Numbered from the stretch's first letter, positions 42,690-52,829 are shown. The stretch is DNA of 64,000 nucleotides from Kofleriaceae bacterium (GCA_020633495.1 JACKDR010000017.1:122002-186001), one strand, 5' to 3'. The notes: generated by a model from the sequence alone, not told the origin. Program-made: numbers and translations.

Positions 42690-43562
42690 ATGTCCGGTCC
42701 GAGCCCCGACGATCTGCGCACCATCCCGCTGTTCCGAGGCTTCGCCGACGACGAGCGGGCGGAGATCGCGGCCCTGTTCAGCCGCGCCGAGCCGCGCGAC
42801 GGCGGCGAGCTGTTCGCCGTCGACGAGCCGGCCCGCGGCTTCTTCCTGCTGTCGGCCGGCGAGGTCACGCTCGATCGCCCCGGCGACGACGTCTACCGGC
42901 TGCGGCCGCCGGCGCTGATCGGCGAGCTCGGCGGCCTCGCCGGGCTGGGCCGCAACTGCCGCGCCGTGGCCTCGGCCGACGCCGAGGTCTGGCTGCTCGA
43001 GTCCAAGACCGTGCAGCAGTTCTTCGCCCAGAACCAGGAGCTCGGGGTCCGGTTCCTGGTCAACCTGCTCGAGGTCGTCGCCGACAAGATCCACCGCGAT
43101 CAGCGCCGACTCGAGGACATGCGCGGCAACCTGGTCCGCACCCAGAAGGAGCTCAAGCGGCTCCGCGAGCTGGTCCTCGACTCGCCCGAGACCCCGGTGT
43201 CGGCGCCGGTCCACGACGCGCTCGACGCGCTGATCGTCCACAACCGCCGGGTCAACTACCGGGTCGAGCCGCCGCCGGCGCTGGCGTCGCGGCTGCGGGT
43301 CGAGGGCGGCCACGCGCCGGTGCTCGAGTGGTCGCGCACCCACGTGTCCGCGACCTGGCCCGAGGGCGCGCCGGTGCCCGCCGCCGGCGACTGGGTGTCG
43401 GGCGTCGCCGAGCTCGGCGGCGCCGAGATCCCGGTGTCCGGCAAGGTCATCCGCGCCCACGATCGGCGGCTCACGATCGAGCTCGACCTGCTCATCGACG
43501 AGTACGTCGCGATCCTCGAGGGCTACTTGACCCGGGTCCAGCTGCTCGACATCTTGGTCTAG
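42690..43562 (+). CDS. Cyclic-nucleotide-binding-like domain with PilZ-like C-terminus
   Basis: This 290-residue protein has residues about 8-125 forming a CRP-type cNMP-binding barrel (LRTIPLFRGFADDERAEIAALF, GELFAVDEPARGFFLLSAGEVTL, PALIGELGGLAGLGRNCRAVASADAEVWLLE), though the phosphate-binding Arg is not clearly placed. A coiled coil follows (about 140-170, RRLEDMRGNLVRTQKELKRLRELV). The C-terminal 100 residues resemble PilZ: HNRRVNYRV in place of the Arg motif and EWSRTHVSA in place of D/N-x-S-x-x-G, so c-di-GMP binding may be lost. No DNA-binding domain is seen. It probably conveys a nucleotide signal to a protein partner. Confidence 0.72.
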   Translation: MSGPSPDDLRTIPLFRGFADDERAEIAALFSRAEPRDGGELFAVDEPARGFFLLSAGEVTLDRPGDDVYRLRPPALIGELGGLAGLGRNCRAVASADAEVWLLESKTVQQFFAQNQELGVRFLVNLLEVVADKIHRDQRRLEDMRGNLVRTQKELKRLRELVLDSPETPVSAPVHDALDALIVHNRRVNYRVEPPPALASRLRVEGGHAPVLEWSRTHVSATWPEGAPVPAAGDWVSGVAELGGAEIPVSGKVIRAHDRRLTIELDLLIDEYVAILEGYLTRVQLLDILV

Positions 43563-43625
43563 ACCGCCGCGCGGTCGCGCCGCGCGCGCCCTCGCGGCCG
43601 CGTCGCTCCCGAGGAGAATCCGCCC

Positions 43626-45203
43626 ATGTCCACCCACTACGACTGGATCATCGTCGGCTCGGGCTTCGGCGGCAGCGTCTCGGCGCTGCGCCTCGCCGAG
43701 AAGGGCTACCGGGTCCTGGTGGTCGAGAAGGGCCGCCGCTTCGGCCTCGACGACTTCCCGGACACCAACTGGGACCTGCGCCGCTGGATGTGGATGCCGC
43801 AGGCCGGCCTGCGCGGCTTCTTCCAGATGTCGTTCTTCGAGCACGTCTCGATCCTGCACGGCGTCGGGGTCGGCGGCGGCTCGCTGGTCTACGCCAACAC
43901 GCTGCCGACGCCGACCGAGAAGTTCTTCAAGTCGCCGTCGTGGGCGCACCTCGCCGACTGGCAGGCCGAGCTGGCGCCGCACTACCGGACCGCCAAGCGC
44001 ATGCTGGGCGCCGCCGAGAACCCGACCTGGACCCGCGGCGACAAGGTGCTCGCCGAGATCGCGCACGACATCGGCCGCGCCGAGCACCACCACCCCACCG
44101 AGGTCGGCGTCTTCTTCGGCAAGCCGGGCCAGCGGGTGCCGGATCCGTACTTCGACGGCAAGGGCCCCGAGCGGGTCGGCTGCACCTTCTGCGGCGCGTG
44201 CATGACCGGCTGCAAGGTCGGCGCGAAGAACACCCTCGACCGCAACTACCTCTACCTGGCCGAGCAGCTCGGCGTGATCGTCCAGGCCGAGACCGAGGTC
44301 ACCGCGATCCGGCCCCGGCCCGCCGGCGGCTACGCGGTGGTGACGCGCGACAGCCTCAGCCGCCGCGGCCGCGACGTCGTCACCGCGGATCGCGTCATCC
44401 TGTCGGGCGGCGTGCTCGGCACGATCCCGCTGCTGCTCGAGATGCAGGCCGACCCCGAGGGCCTGCCCGGGCTGTCGGCGCGGCTCGGCCACGACGTCCG
44501 CACCAACAACGAGGCGCTGATCGGCGTGATCGCGCCCGGCGAGCAGGACCTGTCGCACGGCGTCGCGATCACCTCGATCCTCCACACCGACGAGCACAGC
44601 CACCTCGAGCCGGTGCGCTACGGCTCGGGCTCCGGGTTCTTCCGCACGATGACGCTGCCGCACACCAGCGGCGCCAGCCTGCTCGGCCGGCTCGGCCAGG
44701 TCGCCACCGGGTTCGCGCGCCAGCCCCTGCGCTGGGCCAAGGCGCTGACCGTGCGCGACTTCGCCGCCCACAGCCAGGTGCTGCTGTACATGCGCACCCT
44801 CGAGAGCACGCTGACCCTGACCCGCGGGCGCAGCCCGTGGACCGCGTTCCGCAAGGCGCTGGTCACCGAGCTGCCCGAGGGCTCGGCGGCGCCCAGCGCG
44901 TTCATGGAGGAGGCCACCGATCTCGCCGAGCGCTTCGCCGCCAAGGTCGGCGGCGTCGCGATGACGCTGCTGACCGAGACCCTGCTGGGCGTGCCGTCGA
45001 CCGCGCACATCCTGGGCGGCGCGTGCATGGGCGCCGGCCCCGACCAGGGCGTCATCGGCGCCGACCACCAGGTCTTCGGCTACCCGGGCCTCTACGTCAT
45101 CGACGGCGCCGCGGTGTCGGCCAACCCGGGCGTCAACCCGTCGCTGACGATCACCGCGATGGCCGAGCGCGCGATGACCGCGATCCCGAACCGCGCGGCG
45201 TAG
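43626..45203 (+). CDS. GMC-family FAD oxidoreductase, cholesterol-oxidase type
   Basis: This 525-residue flavoenzyme has FAD motif IIVGSGFGGSVSALRLAEKGYRVLVVEKG, glycine-rich GVGVGGGSLVYAN, and a C-terminal block STAHILGGACMG ... GLYVIDGAAVSANPGVNPSLTITAMAERA with the active-site His and the second FAD contact. A Cys cluster CTFCGACMTGCKVGAKNTL, like a ferredoxin site, is characteristic of this cholesterol-oxidase-like branch. There is no signal peptide. GAGGAG lies eight bases before the ATG. The substrate may be a sterol or other alcohol; the sequence does not decide. Confidence 0.9.
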   Translation: MSTHYDWIIVGSGFGGSVSALRLAEKGYRVLVVEKGRRFGLDDFPDTNWDLRRWMWMPQAGLRGFFQMSFFEHVSILHGVGVGGGSLVYANTLPTPTEKFFKSPSWAHLADWQAELAPHYRTAKRMLGAAENPTWTRGDKVLAEIAHDIGRAEHHHPTEVGVFFGKPGQRVPDPYFDGKGPERVGCTFCGACMTGCKVGAKNTLDRNYLYLAEQLGVIVQAETEVTAIRPRPAGGYAVVTRDSLSRRGRDVVTADRVILSGGVLGTIPLLLEMQADPEGLPGLSARLGHDVRTNNEALIGVIAPGEQDLSHGVAITSILHTDEHSHLEPVRYGSGSGFFRTMTLPHTSGASLLGRLGQVATGFARQPLRWAKALTVRDFAAHSQVLLYMRTLESTLTLTRGRSPWTAFRKALVTELPEGSAAPSAFMEEATDLAERFAAKVGGVAMTLLTETLLGVPSTAHILGGACMGAGPDQGVIGADHQVFGYPGLYVIDGAAVSANPGVNPSLTITAMAERAMTAIPNRAA

Positions 45204-45240
45204 CGGCGCGCCGCCGTCGCCCGAAACGACCGCGGGCCGT

Positions 45241-45294
45241 CGATCTCGGCGAGATCGGCGGCCCGGTGGCGTGCTCGGCTCCGGATCAGGAGCC
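45241..45294. terminator. Two hairpins in a convergent gap
   Basis: CGATCTC-GGC-GAGATCG (45241-45257) and GGCTCC-GGATCA-GGAGCC (45277-45294) lie between the GMC oxidoreductase stop and the stop of the small minus-strand gene. Neither has a T-tract, so they are candidate terminators only. Confidence 0.4.
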
Positions 45295-45299
45295 GGCGG

Positions 45300-45521
45300 T
45301 CACTTCATCGAGACCTTGTCGCCGTCCTTGGTCTTGTCGGCGTCCTTCTTCTTGTCGTCCTTCTTGGGCGCCGTCTTCTCGGTGTCCTTCTGCTTGTCCT
45401 TCTCCGCGGTCTTGGGCGCCTCGTTGCGCTCCTTGTCCATGTTGGGGCAGGCGAAGACGGTCGGGGCGGCCACGGCCAGGGCGCCGAACATGCCGACGGT
45501 GAGGGCGATCTTCTTGAGCAT
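45300..45521 (-). CDS. Small exported Lys/Asp-rich protein
   Basis: This 73-residue protein has signal peptide MLKKIALTVGMFGALAVAAPTVFA and a mature part of only about 50 residues, very rich in Lys, Asp, Glu and Thr (CPNMDKERNEAPK ... DKVSMK), with no predicted fold. GAGGAAG five bases before the ATG at 45521 supports the start. It is probably an exported, disordered, charged peptide. The function is unknown. Confidence 0.6.
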   Translation of the reverse strand: MLKKIALTVGMFGALAVAAPTVFACPNMDKERNEAPKTAEKDKQKDTEKTAPKKDDKKKDADKTKDGDKVSMK

Positions 45522-45640
45522 GGGCTTCCTCGGGGTTGCTGGTGGTGCCGGACAGTGTGGCACCGGTCGCGCGGGTTGACCAGCCGCCATCGGTGGGCCG
45601 GGGCGGGCGGGGCGGGCCGGCCGGGGCCGGCCCGCGGCGG

Positions 45641-47032
45641 CTACTTGCCGCGCCGGATGCGCCCGGCGTTGTGCATCTCGAGGAAGTCCCCGATCGTGTA
45701 GATGTAGTCCTGCAGCTTGCCGCGGCGGTCCCACCGGGCCAGGACGTCGCGCCGCTGGTCGGCGAGGTCGAGCATCGGGTGCGAGACCTTGTTCATGAAC
45801 TGGCAGGCGTCGGTGATGATCGACTCGTCGACCTCGATCGCCGGGATCTCGGCGGCCGGCTCCCAGGCGCCGGCGGCCAGGCGCTCCATGTCGATGCAGT
45901 CGGTCAGATCGTTCGACGCCATCGTGCGCTGGTTGAGCGGCTCGAGGTCGAACATGTTCTCGATGTGCCGCAGCACCGAGCAGTGCTCGTACTGGGTCGA
46001 GATGACCTCGCCCTTCTTGATGTAGGGGCCGGCGATCATCGTCGGCACCCGGAAGCCCATCTGGTCGAAGCCGTCGGCGGCGAGGTCGTCGACGGTGGTG
46101 GGCGGCGCGACGTGATCGAAGAAGCCGCCGTGCTCGTCGTAGGTGACGACGAACATGCAGTTCTTCCACTGCGGCGACGCCGCCAGCGCGGTGTAGATGC
46201 TGGCGATCAGCTGCTGGCCGAGGATCGGGTGGTGCGGCGGGTGGTCGTCGTTCATCGAGAACGCGGGATCGATGTAGACCACCGGCGCCAGCGTGCCGGC
46301 GGCGGCGTGCTGGAAGAACTCCTCCATCCGGTAGATGCTCTCGGTGAGCCCGGGCAGGTCGTCGAGCACCGCGATCACCGGGACGTCGCCGTAGTAGTAG
46401 GCGTAGGGCACGCCCTTGTCGTGGAGGCGGTGGTAGATCGACGGCCAGTCGAAGCCGTTGGTCGGCAGGTCGTTGGTCTTGATGCCGTTGGACGACGCGG
46501 CGTGCCAGTACATCCGGTTGGGCCAGGTCGGGCCCATGACCGAGCAGAAGTAGCGGTCGCACGACACGTACTTGTCGGCGATGGCCCACGACGCCGGGAT
46601 GTGCTCCCGGGTCAGGTACTGCATCGGCCCGATGTCGGTGTCGGTGTCGTGCGAGTTCTGGTGCTCGACGACGAAGCCGTCGTTGGCGCCGCCGTTGAAC
46701 GCGGCGTGCGACGCGTCCCAGCCGTGCGGCGGATCGATGACGCACTCCTGATCGCTGATCGGCGGCGTCCACAGGCCGGCGGGGCTGCCGAGCCGGTCGG
46801 GGTTGGACATGGTCGAGACCAGGCCGTCGCCGGGCTTGCCGTCGAGCATGCTGCGGGCGCCGAACCAGTGATCGTACGACCGGTTCTCCATCATCAGCAC
46901 GACCATCGTCGTGATGCCGACCGGGCCGTCGTCGCCGCCGTCGTCGCCGCCGCACGCCGACAGGAACTTCCCCATCAGGGGCGCTCCGGCGAGCGCCCCC
47001 ATCCGCTTGAGCGCGTCACGTCGCTTGATCAT
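45641..47032 (-). CDS. Tat-exported phosphoesterase (phospholipase C/AcpA family)
   Basis: This 463-residue member of the phosphoesterase family includes bacterial phospholipases C and acid phosphatase AcpA. The N-terminus KRRDALKRMGALAG is a twin-arginine signal and is followed by LSAC, a possible lipidation site. The family motifs are VVLMMENRSYDHWFG near the mature N-terminus (metal and nucleophile region) and VVTYDEHGGFFDHVAPP near residue 300. It would hydrolyse phosphate esters or phospholipids outside the cytoplasm after folding with its metal ions. TAGAGT stands eight bases before the ATG. Confidence 0.88.
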   Translation of the reverse strand: MIKRRDALKRMGALAGAPLMGKFLSACGGDDGGDDGPVGITTMVVLMMENRSYDHWFGARSMLDGKPGDGLVSTMSNPDRLGSPAGLWTPPISDQECVIDPPHGWDASHAAFNGGANDGFVVEHQNSHDTDTDIGPMQYLTREHIPASWAIADKYVSCDRYFCSVMGPTWPNRMYWHAASSNGIKTNDLPTNGFDWPSIYHRLHDKGVPYAYYYGDVPVIAVLDDLPGLTESIYRMEEFFQHAAAGTLAPVVYIDPAFSMNDDHPPHHPILGQQLIASIYTALAASPQWKNCMFVVTYDEHGGFFDHVAPPTTVDDLAADGFDQMGFRVPTMIAGPYIKKGEVISTQYEHCSVLRHIENMFDLEPLNQRTMASNDLTDCIDMERLAAGAWEPAAEIPAIEVDESIITDACQFMNKVSHPMLDLADQRRDVLARWDRRGKLQDYIYTIGDFLEMHNAGRIRRGK

Positions 47033-47040
47033 GGTCGGAG

Positions 47041-47046
47041 ACTCTA
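47041..47046 (-). promoter_or_regulatory. -10-like TAGAGT before phosphoesterase gene
   Basis: Minus-strand TAGAGT ends eight bases before the ATG at 47032. Confidence 0.45.
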
Positions 47047-47109
47047 CATCGGTCCGACCAGCCGGCGTAGGGGCTTTCGTGCCGCAGCACCGGCCCCTGG
47101 CGCGCCGTG

Positions 47110-48291
<1,182 letters not shown>

Positions 48292-48316
48292 TCGCCCGTG
48301 CATAGCACGTCCGCGG

Positions 48317-48322
48317 TAGAAC
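48317..48322 (+). promoter_or_regulatory. -10-like TAGAAC before DUF1244 gene
   Basis: TAGAAC ends seven bases before the ATG at 48330. Confidence 0.35.
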
Positions 48323-48329
48323 GTTGCCC

Positions 48330-48596
48330 ATGAGCGCGACCCCCATCGACCTCGACGAGCCGACCCGGACCGAGCTGGAGGCGGCGGCGTTCCGGCGCCT
48401 GGTCCAGCACCTGCGCGAGCGCACCGACGTCCAGAACCTCGACGTCATGAACCTGGCCGGCTTCTGTCGCAACTGCCTGGCCAAGTGGTACCGCGCCGCC
48501 GCCGAGGAGCGCGGCATCCCGCTGCCCGACGCCCAGGCCCGCGAGCTGATCTACGGCATGCCCTACGACGAGTGGAAGGCGAAGTACCAGAAGTAG
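48330..48596 (+). CDS. DUF1244-family protein
   Basis: This 88-residue protein matches the DUF1244 family throughout: FRRLVQHLRERTDVQNLDVMNLAGFCRNCLAKWYRAAAEERGIPL and a closing LIYGMPYDEWKAKYQK. The conserved FCRNCLAKWY pair of Cys is present. The biochemical role is unknown. It is divergent from the TraB gene by about 40 bases. An in-frame TTG at 48324 is an unlikely alternative start. Confidence 0.9.
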   Translation: MSATPIDLDEPTRTELEAAAFRRLVQHLRERTDVQNLDVMNLAGFCRNCLAKWYRAAAEERGIPLPDAQARELIYGMPYDEWKAKYQK

Positions 48597-48648
48597 CGGC
48601 GCGCTCCGCGCCCGCGCTCGTGCGCCGCGGGGGGGTTGCCTCACACCA

Positions 48649-49069
48649 CTCACCCCGAGCTTGTCGAGGGGGCGGGCGCCGGTGCGCAGCCGCGCGGGCC
48701 GGGTACGCATCGATCCACGCCCTCTCGACTCCACCCTCGCGGCTGCGCCGCTCGGGCTCCGCTCCTAACGAACAGCTGGGCCAAGCCGCTGATCTTGCGT
48801 GGCGCAGCGATCGGTTGACCGCGGGTTTGGGCCTGACAGCACTCACCCCGAGCGGAGGGGGAGGTGCGCAGCACCGACCCCGGAGTCGAGGGGGCGGGCA
48901 CCGGTGCGCCGCCGAGACCGCACCGATCCACGCCCTCTCGACTACGCCCTCGCGGCTGCGCCGCTCGGGCTCCGCTCGAGGTGAGCGAACCATGTCGACC
49001 AGGCGACCTGACCCGGTTCGTCTTGCGGCAGATCTCCGACGGCCGTCGGTCGAGCGCTCGAGGTGAGCG
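48649..49069. repeat. Composite intergenic repeat element B
   Basis: This region between the convergent DUF1244 and lipoprotein genes is built from repeat units. A short REP-like CTCACCCCGAGC-TTG-TCGAGG is at 48649-48668. A 41-bp hairpin unit is at 48724-48764 and its fuller 49-bp partner is at 48937-48985 (both inverted relative to 7910-7958). A 130-bp module is at 48761-48890, nearly the same as 8053-8183. A 92-bp module at 48978-49069 differs from 8181-8272 at two positions. The conserved hairpin of 8080-8107 recurs at 48788-48815 with a pairing-preserving change. Nothing else is seen in the 520-base gap. Confidence 0.8.
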
Positions 49070-49114
49070 GGGGCAAGCTGCGAGGCCACCGCCGGTTCGC
49101 TCGGCCTCTGTCTC

Positions 49115-50107
49115 CTAATAGATCGAGACGCCGGCGACGATCTCGCGCGTGTCCGCCGCGATGCCCAGGCGCGCGGTCAGCGCCAGCCGGGTGGTCAGCT
49201 CGAGCTGGCCGACCGCGCCGCCCGACAGCATCAGGTAGTCGTCGCGGCCGCCGAAGTAGCCGTCTTCGTAGCGCGAGCCGATGCCGGCCTGGCCGAAGAC
49301 GCCGGCGTGGATGGCGCCGGCGTCGAGCGGCAGGAACTCGAGGTCGAGGCTCCACCGCGAGTCGAAGACCCGGTCGGCCACGCTGTTGTTGCGGAACGAG
49401 AAGCCCCAGTCGATCTGGAAGCCGAGCTGCTGGTTGGCGTGGAAGCCGAGCGCGACGTGGCCCGCGGTGCCGAACTCCAGCGAGCCGTCGCCGCTGCGCA
49501 GCTGGCCGCCGCCGACCAGCACCTGGTAGGTGAAGCCGGTGCGATCGAGTGGCGCGCGACCGCGCGGCTGCCACGGCCCCTCGGAGTCGCGGATCACCGC
49601 CTTGTCGGCCCACGCCGCGGTGTCGGGGTCGATCTGCGCCAGGGGCAGCACCAGGTAGCCGCCGGGCCCGTAGAGGTGGACCGGGTGCATCGGGTGCAGC
49701 TTGACGAAGCCGTCGTAGCGGGCGCCCTCGGTGAAGGCGAGGGTCACGCCGATCGCGGCGGCGACGATGAACAGCGCCCACGCGTCCTCGGACTTGCCGG
49801 CGGCGGTGCCGGACGGCAGCTTGCCGCCGTGGCCGCCGCCGCCGTGGCCGCCGCCGCTGTGGCCGCCGCCGCTGACGCCGACCCCGACGTAGACGTGGGT
49901 CTCGCCGTTGACCGGGGTCGCCGGCGGCGGCTCGGTGCCCGAGCCCAGCTCCTGGACCACGTGCACGGCGTCGCCGCGCTGCTCGGGCGGCGTCTGGACC
50001 AGGCGCGCGAGCTCGCGCTTCGGGATCGTGTAGGTCGGGGCCAGACAGCCACCGGCCAGGATCGCGGCCGAGACGATCGCGACCAGGTTCCGCGCGACGA
50101 GCTTCAT
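49115..50107 (-). CDS. Outer-membrane-type lipoprotein with Gly/His segment
   Basis: This 330-residue protein from the ATG at 50107 has lipoprotein signal MKLVARNLVAIVSAAILAGGC. Near residue 80 there is GGGHSGGGHGGGGHGG, a possible metal site, followed by a hydrophobic segment (DAWALFIVAAAIGVTLAFTEG). The C-terminal half is beta-rich with alternating residues (HVALGFHANQQLGFQIDWGFSF, GAVGQLELTTRLALTARLGI) ending in IVAGVSIY, like a small barrel. The family is not recognised. TATCCT six bases before the start, with GGAG between, suits either a very short leader or a leaderless message. Confidence 0.6.
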   Translation of the reverse strand: MKLVARNLVAIVSAAILAGGCLAPTYTIPKRELARLVQTPPEQRGDAVHVVQELGSGTEPPPATPVNGETHVYVGVGVSGGGHSGGGHGGGGHGGKLPSGTAAGKSEDAWALFIVAAAIGVTLAFTEGARYDGFVKLHPMHPVHLYGPGGYLVLPLAQIDPDTAAWADKAVIRDSEGPWQPRGRAPLDRTGFTYQVLVGGGQLRSGDGSLEFGTAGHVALGFHANQQLGFQIDWGFSFRNNSVADRVFDSRWSLDLEFLPLDAGAIHAGVFGQAGIGSRYEDGYFGGRDDYLMLSGGAVGQLELTTRLALTARLGIAADTREIVAGVSIY

Positions 50108-50113
50108 GGCTCC

Positions 50114-50119
50114 AGGATA
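50114..50119 (-). promoter_or_regulatory. -10-like TATCCT before lipoprotein gene
   Basis: Minus-strand TATCCT ends six bases before the ATG at 50107; the spacer GGAGCC also resembles a ribosome site. Confidence 0.4.
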
Positions 50120-50189
50120 GGCGCGTCGGTGGGGCGGCGGCAACGCGCGTGATCCGGCGCACCGGGCAGCGCCCGGCGGCGCGGCCTGC

Positions 50190-50195
50190 TACCAT
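50190..50195 (+). promoter_or_regulatory. -10-like TACCAT before acetyltransferase gene
   Basis: TACCAT ends ten bases before the ATG at 50206. Confidence 0.45.
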
Positions 50196-50205
50196 GCTCC
50201 CGCCG

Positions 50206-51183
50206 ATGCGCGCCCTCTCCCTCGACCAGCTCGAGGCGCTGAGCGACGAGCTCGACGGCGACGTCATGCGCACGCCGGCGATCGACCGGTTCTGCTCGTC
50301 GGCGGCCTGGGTGATCCCGGCGGCGCGCGCGCTGATGCCGGCGCGGGGGTCGTGGATCCACCGCGGCGACGCCGGCTGGATCGCGGCGATGCGCGGCCAC
50401 CACGCCAGCGGCATCGCCTACCTCGAGCCGCTCGAGCTGGCGTGGGGGATGGCGTGCCCGCTGATCGGCCCCGATCCGGTCGCCCTCGCCGACGAGGTCG
50501 CCGGCCTGGTGGCGGCGCGCCGCGACTGGAACGTCATGCTGGTCCCGGGGCTGGCGCCCGACGGCGTCATGCTGCCGGCGCTGCTGCGGGCGCTGCCGCC
50601 GCGGCTCGAGCGCCGCTTCGGCCAGAGCACGGTGCGCCACGTCGCCAGCCTCGACGGCGGCGTCGACGGCTTCCTCGGTCGCCGCAGCCGCAACTTCCGC
50701 AAGGCGATGCGGGCCTCGCAGCGCGACGCCGCCGCCGCCGGCATCACCTTCGAGCACGCGCGCGTCGCCGACGCGGCCGGCGCCGCCGCGCTGTACCAGC
50801 GGATCCTCGCGGTCGAGGTCCGCAGCTGGAAGGGGCGCGACGGCGTCGGCATCCACCAGGGCCCGATGAACCAGTTCTACGCGGCGATGCTGCCGCGCCT
50901 GGCCGCGCACGGCCGCCAGCGCACCGTGTTCGCGCGCCACGGCGATCGCGACGTCGCCTACTGCCTGGGCGCCGTCTTCGACGGCGAGTACCGCGGCCTG
51001 CAGTTCAGCTTCGACGCCGACTACGCCCGCTTCTCGCTGGGCGGGCTGTGCCAGCTGACCCAGATCGCCGAGCTCGCCGAGGAGGGGACCCGTCGCTACG
51101 ACCTCGGCCAGGAGATGGAGTACAAGCGGCGCTGGGCCGAGGACGTGTTCGAGACCGCGATGCTGGTGCTGGTCAACCGGTAG
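50206..51183 (+). CDS. GNAT-fold protein, BioF2/FemAB-like acetyltransferase
   Basis: This 325-residue protein resembles the Acetyltransf_6 (BioF2-like, CelD-like) branch of GNAT/FemAB proteins. The typical block is GFLGRRSRNFRKAMRASQRDAAAAGITFEHAR, then AAALYQRILAVEVRSWKG, DVAYCLGAVFDGEYRGLQFSFD, and the closing YDLGQEMEYKRRWA. Members add acyl or aminoacyl groups to sugars or peptides of the envelope. No substrate can be named. It stands alone, divergent from the lipoprotein gene. Confidence 0.78.
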   Translation: MRALSLDQLEALSDELDGDVMRTPAIDRFCSSAAWVIPAARALMPARGSWIHRGDAGWIAAMRGHHASGIAYLEPLELAWGMACPLIGPDPVALADEVAGLVAARRDWNVMLVPGLAPDGVMLPALLRALPPRLERRFGQSTVRHVASLDGGVDGFLGRRSRNFRKAMRASQRDAAAAGITFEHARVADAAGAAALYQRILAVEVRSWKGRDGVGIHQGPMNQFYAAMLPRLAAHGRQRTVFARHGDRDVAYCLGAVFDGEYRGLQFSFDADYARFSLGGLCQLTQIAELAEEGTRRYDLGQEMEYKRRWAEDVFETAMLVLVNR

Positions 51184-51397
51184 CGCCGGGCGGGCCGGGC
51201 GAGCCGGGCAGGGGGCGCCTGGCCGGGCGCCGGGGCGCGCCCGGGTGTCGCGAAGGCGTAAGCCCCGCCGCCGGGCGGCGTTGACGTCCCGAACCCGGCG
51301 ACACGCCGATCGCCCCCGCAACCAGACCGGATGCCCGGTGTCGTGCGTCAACGACACTCGCGCCCGGCGGTGCCGGGAGCCGGAGGTCCACGCACCG
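51184..51397. promoter_or_regulatory. Intergenic region with small inverted repeat
   Basis: About 210 bases precede the small barrel gene. GTGTCG and its complement CGACAC, eight bases apart (about 51337-51356), form a dyad. TTGACG occurs at about 51279 but has no clear -10. No small gene is supported. Confidence 0.3.
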
Positions 51398-52165
51398 ATG
51401 AAGCCAACCACCCACGCCGCCGTCGCCGCCGCCGCCCTGGCCTCGCTCGCCGGGCTCGCCACCGCGGCGGCCAAGCCCGTGCACGTGCCGCTGGACGACG
51501 TGGACCCCCTCGACGACGTGACCCAGGGCCTGGTGATCGCGGGCGACGCCGAGGCGCCGCCGCCACCGGACGCGGTGATCGCCGAGCCGGTCGAGACCGC
51601 CTACATGGTCCCACCGCCCCAGCCCATCGCCGATCCGCCGGAGCCCTACGACGATCCGCCGGCGCTGCCGACCTCGCGCCGCGACGACTACCAGCGGGAG
51701 TCGACGCTGCTGTTCGCCGGCGCCGCCCAGGGCTGGCTGTCGCAGCGCGACGGCCTCGACCGCTTCGGCCGCGGCGCCTCGCTCGGCTTCGGCTTCCTGC
51801 AGCGTGACGGCCACTTCCCCAGCGGCTGCGACGTCGCGGCGACGATGGTCCGCGGCGACGGCGGCGCGGTCTACGACCTGTCGGTCCGCGTCATCGGCTC
51901 GGCCAAGATCGGGCGCCGCCTCGCGGTGCCGTACGTCGCGATCGGCCTGGTCGCCGGCGCCAGCCGCGTCGAGGGCCAGCCGCTCGACGGCAAGCTGGTC
52001 ACCGGCGAGACGTCGAGCTGGGGCTTCGGCCTGGGCCCGACCGCGGCGCTCGGCCTGCACGGCTTCCTGTCCGACAAGGTGTACTGGCGCTCCGGCGTCG
52101 GCTTCCTGGGCGCGGGCGCGGGCCTCGTCACCGCCGACCTCGCGCTCGGCATCACCATGGATTGA
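51398..52165 (+). CDS. Exported small outer-membrane barrel-like protein
   Basis: This 255-residue protein from the ATG at 51398 has signal peptide MKPTTHAAVAAAALASLAGLATAAA, an acidic Pro-rich linker (about 27-100), and a beta-rich C-terminal domain of about 150 residues (GASLGFGFLQRDGHFP, YDLSVRVIGSAKIGRRLAVPYVAIGLVAGASRV, GFGLGPTAALGLHGFL) ending LGAGAGLVTADLALGITMD. This fits an eight-strand type barrel. The next gene encodes a similar but different barrel and starts 24 bases later, so both form one operon. The function is unknown. Confidence 0.62.
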   Translation: MKPTTHAAVAAAALASLAGLATAAAKPVHVPLDDVDPLDDVTQGLVIAGDAEAPPPPDAVIAEPVETAYMVPPPQPIADPPEPYDDPPALPTSRRDDYQRESTLLFAGAAQGWLSQRDGLDRFGRGASLGFGFLQRDGHFPSGCDVAATMVRGDGGAVYDLSVRVIGSAKIGRRLAVPYVAIGLVAGASRVEGQPLDGKLVTGETSSWGFGLGPTAALGLHGFLSDKVYWRSGVGFLGAGAGLVTADLALGITMD

Positions 52166-52188
52166 CCGCGAGCCCCGAGGAGCACGCC

Positions 52189-52749
52189 ATGAGCCACCGC
52201 ACCCGCCACGTCACCGCCGCCCTGATCGTCGCGACCGCCGCGCTGATCGCCCCGGGCCTCGCCCGCGCCGACCACGAGGAGACCGCGCTGGTGGTCGACG
52301 CCACGTTCATCGCGCCCGAGACCGGCGTCCACGCCGGCGCCGCCGGGGTCGGCGGCGAGCTGCGCTTCTTCGACGACCACGAGCTGATGACCGGCAGCTT
52401 CGGCGCGTTCGCCGCGTTCGGCCAGCAGGGCACCGACCAGCGCCGCGACGTCCTCGACGCCCACTTCTCGGTCGGGATGAAGCCCGAGGACGCCGCGCGG
52501 GTCGCGCCCTACGCGGCGCTCGGCCTGCACGTCCTGCACGTCACCACCCACGAGGTCGGCCGCCAGCCGATGACCGCGCGCGGCACGACGCTCGGCATCG
52601 GCGCCGAGGTCGGCGTCATGGGCAAGGCGTCGCGCTGGTGGTTCTACCGGGCCAGCGTCGGCTACCTCGGCGCCATCGTCCCCGGCACCGGCGACGACCT
52701 CGGCGGCGTCGTCATCCAGTTCGGCGTCGGCCGGATGATCGACGACTGA
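52189..52749 (+). CDS. Exported small beta-barrel protein
   Basis: This 186-residue protein from the ATG at 52189 has GAGGAG eight bases upstream. The signal peptide ends APGLARA. The mature part is a single beta-rich domain (ALVVDATFIAPETGVHAGAAGVGGELRFFDDHELM, VAPYAALGLHVLHVTTHEVG, GTTLGIGAEVGVMG, RASVGYLGAIVPG), ending GVVIQFGVGRMIDD. It is probably an outer-membrane barrel. The family is not recognised. Confidence 0.62.
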   Translation: MSHRTRHVTAALIVATAALIAPGLARADHEETALVVDATFIAPETGVHAGAAGVGGELRFFDDHELMTGSFGAFAAFGQQGTDQRRDVLDAHFSVGMKPEDAARVAPYAALGLHVLHVTTHEVGRQPMTARGTTLGIGAEVGVMGKASRWWFYRASVGYLGAIVPGTGDDLGGVVIQFGVGRMIDD

Positions 52750-52757
52750 CGGGCGTC

Positions 52758-52806
52758 GCCCGGCGCGCGGCCGGCGCGCGGCGGCGCGCGGCCGGCGCGC
52801 GGCCGC
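52758..52806. repeat. Short tandem GC repeats after barrel operon
   Basis: CCGGCGCGCGG-type units of about 11-13 bases are repeated four times between the barrel gene and the amine oxidase gene. They can fold back on themselves and may end the upstream transcript. Confidence 0.5.
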
Positions 52807-52829
52807 CACCGGCGCGTCGCGGCCTGGCA

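Noticed and set aside
45241..45294. Classical intrinsic terminator
   Set aside because: Two hairpins are present, but neither is followed by a T-tract, so only a low-confidence terminator is listed.
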